From the NCBI RefSeq assembly GCF_042242105.1, contig NC_092031.1, positions 3,432,175-3,496,174 on the forward strand: DNA of 64,000 nt, read 5' to 3'. This DNA comes from Pempheris klunzingeri. Taxonomy: Eukaryota > Chordata > Actinopteri > Acropomatiformes > Pempheridae. Shown one piece after another: positions 1-11,200 of this stretch; the first letter of the stretch is position 1; every line of letters begins with the position of its first letter. Below the pieces are notes generated by a model that ran no database searches, was not told the origin of the DNA, and worked only from the letters and a program-made list of their open reading frames with translations. Both the position numbers and the translations under genes were made by a program.

Positions 1-3000
1 GGCTTCGCTCAGGTGGTGCTTGGCTAGAAGCTCGTTGAACTCTTCAACAGGCAGGTTGATGATCTTTTCGTTGGAGAAGGGGATTTTCATGGCTCGGGCT
101 CGGCGTTCATCGCGACTTGAGTGCTTGTCGAGCAAGTCCTGATGAGTCTGCAGCTTCGAGTGCTGTTTGTCGCGGACAGTCTTCTTCCCAGTTGAAATGG
201 GGAGCTCTGGGTGCTCAGAGAATGCAGAGGAGAGCGGCAGGTTGTAGGTGTGATTGTGGCTGATGCCGTCAAGCTGAGGGAGGCCGTGGAACTGGGAGGG
301 GTCCTGATAGCTCATACGGCAGAGCTTACTATAGCCAGGCTGATAACCCCCGACAGCACCTTCCTCCGTCTCCACAGTGGCAACCTCAGAGTCGGTGCTG
401 TAGCCCACAGCTCCCTCCTCTGAGAAGGTGGCGGACGTTGAGGAGGAAGACGCTGCGGAGGAGCAGGATGTCTCGGAGCTGCTCGGGGAGGCCGGGCTGT
501 GGCTAGAGTCCAGGGAGAGACCAGAATCTGAGTCAAGCTCATCCTCCAACTGAGAAGCCTGGGCCTGACTGAAGCCCTCCTCCATGGCGAGGTCCAGCAA
601 GCTGATCTCGTCGAGCATGGACTCCTCCAGCAGGGTGCTGAATGGATCGGGCAGGATCGGCGTGGATGTTATGTTGTTGCTAGAACTGTTGATGTGTGGC
701 GGGAGAAAGATCCCGGTCAGGTTAGTGGCTCCGAACGTGGAGTTGATGTTGCTGGAGTTGCTGGAAGAAAGTCTGGGCATGGTGGTCCTGGGGGTGATGC
801 TAATAGAGTCCAACTGGGGAGTGAAGATCTGGGGGAAGTCTTGGCTGCAGCTGGGGAGGGACGCCTGGTGAAGGCTGACATCCTGGTTTACCGGCGTTGA
901 GCCGGTAGAAAGTTCAAAGTTTCCCACAGTGTTTGACTCAGTTGTCCCACTTGTGTCGCTGATGGTGCTGGAATTGGTGTTGTTCACTTCCATTGCCTTT
1001 GAACAGAGAGACTTTGTGAGAAAACATACATATAGTTTCTCTACTTTTTATGGGTCAACATTTCACACTTTGACACACTACAATGACACTTTAGATGCTT
1101 CTGTACGTACTTGTAGCTCCATGATGGCCATGATGTCTTGCCACTGCTGCTCCAGGTCTAACTGTGGCTCTGCTGAGGGCAGCTGTGGTGCCAGAGGAAG
1201 GCCCTGAGATGTAGAGGGAGCTTCTTCACTGGAAACTATTTCTGGAGTGACAACGGGGGCTGGAAACTAAATGAACATGTAACACAAATGAACAGGTTGT
1301 CTAAATTTATCACTAAATTGAATCTAAGACTTTTTAATCCACTGGTTAATTAAACTGAAGGCCGAATTAAATTAACCATCAAATGTGAACATAGTCATAC
1401 TAATACATGTACGTTTGTCCTTAATGGTGTTAATCTGAACTACTAGTACTACTACTACCTCTAAAGACCTTCCCAAACAGACTTTAAGACTATTAAATAT
1501 TCTTTAAGGCCTTATATTAGTAAATATGAATTTAAAGGACCCACAGCTGCCCTGATAAACACTTAAAAACTTCCCTGTAGCTTTTTCACACCAAGATATA
1601 CATTAATATCTTGCTTCACCACCAATATGACACAATAAATTGTATGTTTTTACCTCAGATTCTTCTCCAAAAGGGAAAGTGGCCTCCAGCAGCCTCAAGC
1701 ATTCTTGTAGAGACAGTGAGGTCTGTGAGCCGATACCTGGGAGCTGGTAAAACAACAGAGAACAAAGACCAATACAGTCAAACCTACTGATTATTTCATG
1801 GCACTTAAACACCTGTAGGTCAGTTCATTTGGCGCTGGTGTCACAAAGAGCAACTTTACCTCATATATCATAAATAGTGACAAAGCTACTGTGGGGTTAC
1901 TGCATATCGCTCACTTTTTAGAAAGCACATGGAGGAAATCCCGGCACTAGCATGGTGATGTGCATATCGTTACCACGGTTACATAATGATCTCGCACACG
2001 TATAGGCTACACGGACAGTTCTCACAGTCATCAGGTGGATTTCAACACTTCGAATTCATGCTTAAGTCATACGTCGACTGTCCTGTCGTTCGCTCACACA
2101 CTACAAAAGAACCGAAGTAGAGTTCGCTTGGAATCAGACACCTTGAGGAGGTTGGTGTTGATCTGCTGCGACTGATGCCGACGTTTACTGCGTTTATTTA
2201 GACCACATCAACCCAAACAAGCTGCACAGAAGTGGCAAGCGCAGACACTAATTTCGATGTTTTATATCTTGAATAAAGTTTAATTTTGCGTCCTCTTGCA
2301 TGATACTTGGTCTAGTTCATGCTCAGACTAGTTAACGTTCATTCTGTCTAATGCAATGTAAAAAAGATAACATCATTTTTGTGCAGTTGTCTTCTTTAGG
2401 TTTAAGTTCATTCATAAAAACGCCACAGATAATAGTAGTGGATTACATTTATACGTCGCGGGGGCTACAGATTCTGAATGGCCACTGGCCCACTGGATAA
2501 CTCTGATGGATGTCAAGTCCTGAGATATTTGTGATTAAAGAGAACTTCAACTTGATAAAATGAGCTCATTAGTTTACTATAACTTAAAAGTGCACCTACA
2601 TCAAACGTCTTGATTTGTTTGATCTCTCCAAACACACTGAAAGTGATAATTGACACGCCTCATTTGATGCTCCTGCGGGGCACTGCAGGCATCAGATTTG
2701 AAATGCCAACACCTCAGAACCAGCAGTGCCTCAGTAAAAGGTCCCTATTTGGGCAGCATTTTTGTATATTACAGACCTGCGCCACTCTTTCTTTTTTTTA
2801 TATTCCAATTTGAGTAACATTATATGAAATGCCAACATGCAGAACCAGCAGTGGAAAAGGTCACAATTCATATGCAGGCAGGCACAAGTGTGTCTGCACC
2901 CCCACGTTAATTTTCTATACATTTCTATTTGAGCCTATAATGTTACATAAGGCAGGAGGACAACTGCTGGGTGAAGCCACTCGGGACGAGCCGTCGTCGG

Positions 3001-5635
3001 TCAAAGTCACATAAAGCACAGCTAATCATAACTTAATCCAACGTTAATTCGTTGCGGCTGTTAGGTTTATGCTGGAAGTTACGTTTTATGACCATTAATG
3101 TCAGTAAATGTTCGTGATAGATGATACGGGGCGGGTCTGTCATGCTAACATAAATACTAAGAGTCTAAGCTTCTACAGACAACATGATGGTTAAGATCTA
3201 TATTAGTGCAGCTGCTGGCAGTGGTGGTTGTGTTTGTTTAGCACTGCGTAATTACAATTGTATTGAAAGGTTTTAAGCTAAGCTACAGTTAGCTGCTACC
3301 TGTTGTCACTGTAACAGTAAACAGTCTAACTAAATGAAGAGATGTGCAGGTTATTTAGTTAGAAAGGCCTATATTGTATAGCCTCCCAAGTCAAAACCTG
3401 ACTGGAGCATCAAGGCAGTCAGATACGTTTCTGGTGCTCGTTTGGCCTTTTTAAACAAGCGGTTACTCCAAACGTGTGCGTCAGACCCTTACAGCGTGTT
3501 TGAGCGTTGATGCTTAACTCACTGACTGGTGTGACTCAATACAATGAGACGAAACTCTTACATTCAAACTGAGCATCACCGCAAATGACACAATTTGACA
3601 ACCACATATATATTTTTTTTTTAAAGCAAATGGTGGGAAAAGATTCTGACTGGATTTGTCTCCAGATGAGTAAAAACTCATCGACAAGATCATATCTTAT
3701 CACCAATGTGCAGCCTCCAGGTTTTTGTTTTCTTTTTATGTGCTGTAAGACACTTAAATGTACCACCTCCCACTGGGTGACACACTAGGATAGCGAGATC
3801 CGTTTGGTCTACAAACCTGCTCTGGGATGCTCTCTCCTGTCTCCCCGTCCACTGGCTGAGCCCCTTGTAAGTTCACTCCATTTCTCCAGCTCTCTTGTTC
3901 CTCATTCCCGTCTTTGCTTTCATGCGGGCTGGGCTTCTCCTCCTCGCTCTCCTTCTGACGGTTGCTGTAGTTGAACACTTCTCTTCCCGCACCAAGGTCG
4001 ATGTCCTGTCGCCATAGGATGTCAATCAAGTCAATGTCCTGGGAAAACATATAGCAACCGTTGAACAATGGCCCTGTGCAGAGAAGAGTTACTTTAATGA
4101 CCAGGTATTGTGCAGTGCATTCAGTGTATTGAACTCTAACTCACACTGTAGCAAGAAACAAATGCAATGATTTATTTATGATAGTAAAAGTAGTGCTTAT
4201 GGTGTATCTTTTTAAGGCTAATTTTGGCAGGACAAGGAAGCAGATCATGTAACAGAAACATAGTCAGATGATGCAGCCATGTTATAAACACTTTGACATG
4301 GTGGTTATCATGTGATCAGAAAGAAGTCATGATTCATTTCAGCCCAACAATGACTTTGTGTCAGCCCCAACTCCCCTCATTCAATATGGCCATTATATGA
4401 AAGCTTTCTCGAGGAACTAAAACCATAAATTCAAAAGACAAAATAGCCACAAAAATATCAACAATGAACCATCACACAGCAATGTTGTCAAAACTTAACA
4501 AATAAATGTAAAAAAAATACCATTAAGTGTCTTTTGTGCTGTTTTAAGAGTGTAAATTAAAGAAGATGACTGTTTGCTGTGAGTCTCAAGTTTCACTCTC
4601 ATGAAGAACGTTAAATGTGACCAGAATCACAGCTGTAATGAATGCGACTCAACTGGTTTGACTATAAATATCTGACACTGATAAAAGACCGAGGGTTGTG
4701 GACAATGAATTATCTTGATGTACCCATCTAAACTTAGTATGTTTACATTTTTTGGAATATAGGACACTCATGTGCTTTATGCTGCCATTTAAGAAAATGA
4801 CACCGACTCTTATAGAAGTTAGGATTGATGTATTAGGTTTTCTTAAGGTATTTTAAGCTTTGGTGTTGACATCTGTGGCTTATGATGATGGTTAGTTGGA
4901 AGGTTAGTTCACTACTAAATAAGGCCACTTAAAAACTGTACCTTCAATCTAACATTTAATTTCTCAACTGCTGGGTTTATTTGAGCATAAATACATGATT
5001 AAATTCTGTCAGCGAGTGTGGTGAAGACAAGCAACTGGGTGCTACCGAGGTGTGGAGGCAGAAACAAGCTGCAGTACCTCTTTGGTGAGGTCGTCATTGC
5101 CATCCCTGCTGCCCTGCTCCTGGTTGCCCTCTGGGGCCACAGCTCCCAGGCTGCTGTCCGCTGCGTTCAGGTTGTACGTGGATTCAGGTGCTCCACTTCC
5201 TCCCCTCATGGCCGGGGTAGCGTCAGGGTTGTTAACGTCCTCTAGGCCGGCCCCATTGTCCAGGGTGATGCTGGGGCTGGACTGGCTGCTGCTGGACACC
5301 ACAGTCTCAGAGTCACGATGCACTAGCCAGGTGTTGAGCTCGGTACTGGGCACAGAGAGGCGATCCAGCTGGCGCACCTGGTTCAGCAGCCGTCGAGTGG
5401 TGAAGAAATGGTCCAGGTCCACACTCTTTGGATGGATGCCATAGCCGTCCAGCGTGTTGCGCAGGTTGTGAAACTGTGTCTGGGTGTAGGCTGAGCTAGG
5501 GCCCAGGATGATCTCTCTCAGTGGGGGCAGCTGATTGCTTAGGTAGGTGTCAACGTCCACCCGCACCCCAATGAGACTCAGAAGGATGGTGAACTGAATC
5601 AGGCCCTCTGTGAAGTACTTTTTCAGGTAAAGCAT
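1..5635 (-). CDS. nfe2l1: NFE2L1 (Nrf1/TCF11) CNC-bZIP transcription factor, 3' end cut off by window
   Basis: ER-anchored transcription factor that is processed and sent to the nucleus to induce proteasome genes. Coding exons on the minus strand, in transcript order: 5635-5078, 4038-3817, 1743-1654, 1266-1111, 996-1 (674 codons, phases agree). Visible parts: N-terminal membrane anchor (about residues 7-24), the WLVHRD segment with Trp103-Leu104 at the human DDI2 cleavage position, the [12 protein letters not shown] acidic block, a Ser/Asn-rich region with NST, NIT and NLT glycosylation sequons, the DSGLS phosphodegron (528-514), and the CNC block [13 protein letters not shown] followed by [12 protein letters not shown]. 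The DNA-binding basic region and zipper lie before position 1. The start is the Met that aligns with human Met1; an acceptor sits just 5' of it (exon from 5637). Teleosts keep two paralogues (a and b); I cannot tell which this is, though the neighbours suggest b. Confidence 0.95.
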
Positions 5636-6229
5636 TTCTTTACAAAGGAACAAAAGGTGAAAGTAAAAAATAAAAACAAAAATGGGGCCAACTACCTTGG
5701 ATCAATACTTCTGTACTTGCATACATGAACACAAAAAGTGGTTAAAGACAGTGACGGAAAAGGGTCTTCAACAGGAATCTGTGTGTTTAAAAGGCATTTA
5801 AGATCCAAGATGAGATTCCCACTCTGAGAGTCCAGTTTGTGCTCAAAGCTTTGTTCTTCATAAGGATCTCATCTTCCCATTCCTGGCAAAAGTGAGAAAT
5901 TACATTTTATTGCTCTACTGCAAACAGCATTAGTTCAACATAATAAGCACACAGCTCTCAGCCTTTAACACACACAAGCTTTACCTACCTACATTTGCCT
6001 TAAGCACATGTTAATGGGGGAAAAAAAAAATTGCTAGCCCACTGCAACCACTCCATCCTCCCAAGACTACAGAAGTGATGTCGGCTCGCACCGCGCAATT
6101 CCCCCTGTTTTGTTCTTGGAAATTCAGCAGACCTGAGATGATGAACACAGAGCTTTGGGCATCACCCCACCCTTGACAGGACAACTACTTCTTGTGGGTG
6201 CTGCTGAAGGTGAATGGGAGAGTCGAGAA

Positions 6230-6262
6230 AGCTCGCTGGGCTGGCTGGCTGGCTGGCTAGCA
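6230..6262. repeat. short (GGCT)n tandem repeat
   Basis: About five GGCT units in tandem upstream of the nfe2l1 coding region, inside its first intron if the exon at 6489 is real. Confidence 0.6.
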
Positions 6263-6488
6263 CACGCACCAACGACAACGTTAGGTGGCAGGCAGGGTCC
6301 CTCCCTCCTCTCGCACAGCTGCGCCTATCTTCGTCCTTATGACGTTAGCTGTTAGCTACCTTGTGTTTTCACACCCGGCAACTGCTATTACACATGTACA
6401 ACCCCGTTAGCAGCAAAGATAAGACGTGTCACCACATTAGCTAGTTAGCTCGCATCTCTGTTTACCCTAAAAAAAAAGTGGCAGGTAC

Positions 6489-6600
6489 CTCTACTGGTAT
6501 TTTTGCACTACCTACTTCCGCTCTGGCTAGCATCAAACAATCTCCCTAGCAACAAGTGGTGAAAAGATGATTGACAGATTGTACGGCCATTCACAGGCCT
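6489..6600 (-). other. candidate non-coding first exon and promoter of nfe2l1
   Basis: On the minus strand a donor AG|GTACCT ends a possible 5' UTR exon at 6489. Just upstream are an ETS-like site (rc of CTACTTCCGC, about 6511-6520), an RFX-type half site (rc of CCTAGCAAC, 6545-6553), a GC-rich CCCCACCC box near 6658 and inverted CCAAT motifs near 6638 and 6687. The upper end of the exon is a guess. Another start further upstream, in the gene-free stretch to 7150, is possible. This is inferred from signals only. Confidence 0.3.
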
Positions 6601-7440
6601 CAAGCGCGGTGACGACATATGACTCCAGCGACTCGCGGCCAATAGAAATAAGGCGTGGGTGGGGCTTGGGGAAAATGCTAAACTCCTATTGGAACCGAAA
6701 GCCTACACTGTGCTAGCCTTGTAAGCTAGTTCACCGCTAACTATCCTAATTCATTCAACTACTTTGAAAAGTAACTTATGTCCTAAACAAGACACATAAC
6801 TGTATCCGCTAAGCCACCCATACATTCCACTTATTCATCCACGTGTCTGCTAAACATTAGCACACGCTATGAATTGCCGCTTACGTATTAGTTATTTGAA
6901 AATGTCTTCATTTTAATACTTACGCATGAAGATTTTGCGACTGTGTCTCCATGCCCAAAAAGCCTACTAGCACCTAAGAGCAGTAATTAAGTCCCGCTTT
7001 CATTAAAAGTTCCACGGTCTTGCCAGATATAGCATTCTCCAGCCTTTCCTCATTGAATGGCCCACCATGACTTGCAAAATTGCTAGCTCGGCCCGGCTAG
7101 CCTAGCAGCACCGCTTGACACCAAAACACGCTTCCACACAGAGCATGCGCAGAACATTCTAGCAGCAAGCTTTCATCAGCCGACTAAAAATCCCCCCGCT
7201 GCTAAAATTACACAGATTGTTCCAATAAAGTCACATTTTAAAAATATCCAGCGGCAAAACAGCTTCTTTAGTATAATTTTTTATTTATTACAAACTATTA
7301 AAAACATACTTTTGCAGTGTTTATTCCACCAATTATGTTTGCAGACTACTAAAACACTTTAAACTTGTATTTGCTGTTTACATCTCTATATGCATTTATT
7401 ATAACCTGCATTATAACCTGCAATATTTATTTTACCACCT

Positions 7441-7800
7441 GTTGACAACCTGTTTGTCTACATTAGTTTAATTAATCATTATTGTACCCCTGCTATCATG
7501 GTTTTATATTCTTACTATAGTATTATGTATTTTATTTTCTGCACTACAGGGTGATTGTAGCCCTAAAACAAACAAAGAAACATGTATAGTATAATAAGTA
7601 AGTATAAATAAAGTATAAAAGTATAATTAGGCTGCAACTTGTGATTATTGTTATTTATTAATCTATTCAATATTTATTTCAGAGTTACTTTTGTGGAAAA
7701 TTGGTGATATCTTCAAATTGCTTATTGCTTATACCTGCATACTATACATAAAATACTTATTTTATAATCTGTTGACAACCTGTTTGTCTACATTAGTTTA
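7441..7800. repeat. 30-bp direct repeat in the nfe2l1-cdk5rap3 spacer
   Basis: The 30 bases at 7441-7470 recur identically at 7771-7800 (both begin GTTGACAACCTGTTTGTC), 330 bp apart, with weaker similarity continuing on both sides. The spacer from about 7150 to 8225 is AT-rich, holds no gene I can support, and includes at 7625-7735 a partial copy of the interspersed repeat seen elsewhere in the window. Confidence 0.65.
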
Positions 7801-8225
7801 TTTTATCAATATTGTACTCACTTTTTGCAATTGCTTCACTTGATGTGCTGTGCATATGACCAATAAATTAGGAACTTGTATTTACTGATTGATATTAAAG
7901 TGGAGAAAACAAATAATTTAATCAAGTCAGAACTTTTAAACTGGGAGAAGTTGTTGTCATTTAACATGTTTTGGTATTTCAAGCCTTACTTTATTGAATA
8001 TGCAAGAGTAAGTACTGTATTTGTATCTGTATTCAAATATAACTGTGCAGTGTACGCCTTGGTTCAATATGATACACATTACAATGAAGTTTACAAAAAC
8101 ACACATATGCTAAATGAAATAAAATGATCTACATAGTAAAAATAAGTTTAACTTTCAAATTAAAATCCAGTGTTAACCCAATGTAAAAAAAACACACAAG
8201 ACTTAAAATTACCACAAATACCACA

Positions 8226-8231
8226 TTTATT
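8226..8231 (-). terminator. poly(A) signal AATAAA of cdk5rap3
   Basis: Minus-strand AATAAA lies about 45 nt after the cdk5rap3 stop codon, giving a short 3' UTR. It is the first canonical signal downstream of the stop, but a more distal site is not excluded. Confidence 0.5.
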
Positions 8232-8274
8232 TCTCCTTGTAGGTCGTGACAAAATATCCTGTCTGTTAAGTTCT

Positions 8275-11200
8275 CTATACATTAACACCCATTAGGTTGA
8301 CTGGCCTGTTGTGGTATTTCTTTGAAATGTCAGCTTCAATCTGCAAAAACAAATAACAATCAAAATTACTGATACATAAACTCAATTAATCCACAACTAT
8401 ACAATTCTCTGTATACATCAAAACGGATAAAATGCCTTTAATGTTTAGATTTTTAGAATTTGAAGCTTCTCTGCTTTCTGTGTTTACTGTCCTCTAACCA
8501 GTGAGAAAAATACTACACAGCCGTCTCTTTCTAGTGAACTGGAAAACTGCCAACCCAGTGAACTCACATAAATTGAAATAGTAATCCAATACCTGTTTCT
8601 GGAGTTCCCGAGTGCAGCCTGCCAGCAGGTCAACACGGGGCTCCAGTCTGGACTGCTCCTCCAGGGCTTCCCGCTGTTTCTCAGCCATCGTGGCAGCTTT
8701 CAGCACCAGAATGTCCGCCTGCTTCAGCTTCTGTCTCAGCACCTCCGACACGCGCTCTACATACCTAAAGAGCACATTTCAAACATAAAATGACAACTTT
8801 CTGAAGGAAATCACAGGGTTATATGCTAATTCTGCGGCAGCGTACCGTGGCGAGGCCTGGATCATAAACAGGTGCTGCATCCGGAGAGAGGTGAGGCGAC
8901 CCAGAAGGTGCTGCACCTCTGACAGCATCTCCCGGACATGATCGCGGGTTTGGCCTTGGATGACAGAAGGGGCCAGCTGGAACTGGCTCATAGCGACCAC
9001 GTCTCCCTCCTCCCCCATCTCACTTATGCGCTGAGTGAGGAACACTTCCAGCTGTGGACACACACACACACACACACACAGACACACACACACACACAGA
9101 CACACACAGACAGACACACACACAAAACCAATTCAAACAAATACAATGGATCCCTCTTACTTGTGCTTTCACTGACTGGATTTGAATTTGAACATGTGCA
9201 AATCATGTTTTGTTGCTCCCACAAAAGCTTTCTGAACGCTACATTAACCTTTTTTGGGAGCAGTGGAGCTTATCAATGGACTTCCTTGCTCTTGCTCTAC
9301 CTGTGCATGACAGCTACCTCCACTGTGTGGCTGATGCAGGACTGTCTGCCTGTATTTCTACATGGAGTTTGATAAAGGCCATCAAATAAAAGCCTTTCAG
9401 GGATCCTGTCCCCAGACACACTGCGGGTTTAATTTTAAACTGATACAGGAAGTGTTGAGTTGTGTTTTTCATGTCTGTATCATATTCTACAGGTTTGGTC
9501 ATTGAAACTGTGGTGAAAGTTGTATAATGTTGCTGACAGATAATCTTTGCTGTGAACATCATGTATGTTGTGTATGTGTGTAGGTGAGCAGCAGCTGAAC
9601 TCACATAGGCTGTGTGGCTGCTTTAACCTTTAACATGGACACAGAAAAAAAACACAATACACACGCACACGTTTTCAGACGACATCACATCTGTTCTCTT
9701 ATTTAAATCCACTAACTTCAGCACACGATCCAGTGGGTACCAAACTCTAGAGATGCCTCGTGTCTTTTTTGATTCTTGTAGCCGTTTAATGTAATTCTTT
9801 TATTGTGTAATTGTATGTTTTACTTGTTCTGCTTGTGTATTCGTGATGGTTGCTCATTCTCAAAGACAGTCTGACTTTATAAAGATTAAAAAAAAACAAC
9901 ACATATACCCCTTAATCATCAGGTGTTGTGGAAGTGGCAGTAAAAATGTTCAGGAGTGCGAATATATGCACAAATTAGCCCTTTAAAGTGGGTTCCTGGG
10001 GTAAAAGTTTGGGAGACACAGCTGTATATCGTCTTTGGGGTTTGGTTGGACAAAAATAATAATTCGAAGACATCACCTGTTTTTTACTAAATTAACCCTC
10101 AAATAAATATTGAATAGATTAATAAACAGCAAAAATAATCACAAGTTGTAGTCTAATTATACTAATTAACTTCAGTTCACACACAAACATCAACTGGCTG
10201 CTCAGTCTTCGAGCGATCTGACTCAACATGACGGTAATCTTTACCTCCATTAGCTCGTCAATAAACTGGCTGCGTGACTGAGAGTTCTCCAGTATGCTTA
10301 AAGCGTCCTCACCCCTCGCCACACCCTCAGGACCTAGAAGACGACAGAAACATCTTTACCAAACAACAACAGCCGAGCATGAGAGAAGCTGTGGCGGCCG
10401 ATTTAAGGACAGAAAAGTAGTTACAGTCAGTGCCCGTGTCCATAATTTCAATTTCTATAGGAGCTGCTTCACCGTCGCCCCAATCAATACCGCCAGCACC
10501 CGTGTCCTGTTCAGAGGGGCAGACAGACATGATACATTAGAGCAGGGGTTCCCCACCCTTTATGTCTGATGTCCCCCTACAGGTGGACTACAGGTACCCC
10601 TTCATTTTCATCAACATCATCAACACCATCCATCACGCCACTCATTTTAGCTGATTTTAAACGTTGAGTATCACCGTCTGGACTCTACTTGGAGCCGAAT
10701 CTGTACAATTCAACCACTTTGTTATCATGGCTAATTAAATGTCCATTACTTTTAGTAAACTATCTCTTATATTTTGCTAACAACATGGTTGAAATTAACC
10801 TTAATTTTAACCATCTATCAATTACTTTTATCTGTTTCTTTAGAAACCTATTTCAACCATTACCCATTACTTTTAGCTACTTAGACATTTATCAGTTACT
10901 TTTAGTCAACTATTCATTATTGTGAGCTATTTAAACATTTATGTATTACTTTTAGTTGACTAATGTCATTGTAACAGTCAGTTCATTACTTTAGCGATCT
11001 ATTTCTGTTTATCCAACACTTTTATCTTACTATTTCAGTCATTTATATGTTTTCTAGCTGACTGTTTGATCTGTTATTATCACTTTCCTCACTCTTTAAC
11101 CTCTGGTTGGGAATCACACTGTATTGAAGATAAGGATGTAATGCTGAATGTAATGACTACTGAATGTATATAAAATTAATTATTTTTGTAGAGATTAATC

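Noticed and set aside
5640-8220. copz2 or its miR-152 hairpin in the nfe2l1-cdk5rap3 spacer
   Set aside because: Expected from human gene order, but no zeta-COP exon and no miR-152 seed-bearing hairpin was recognised there.
8938-9372. 144-codon plus-strand frame across the CA repeat
   Set aside because: It is antisense to cdk5rap3 exon 8846-9051 and its middle is (TH)n from the microsatellite; no splice or family support.
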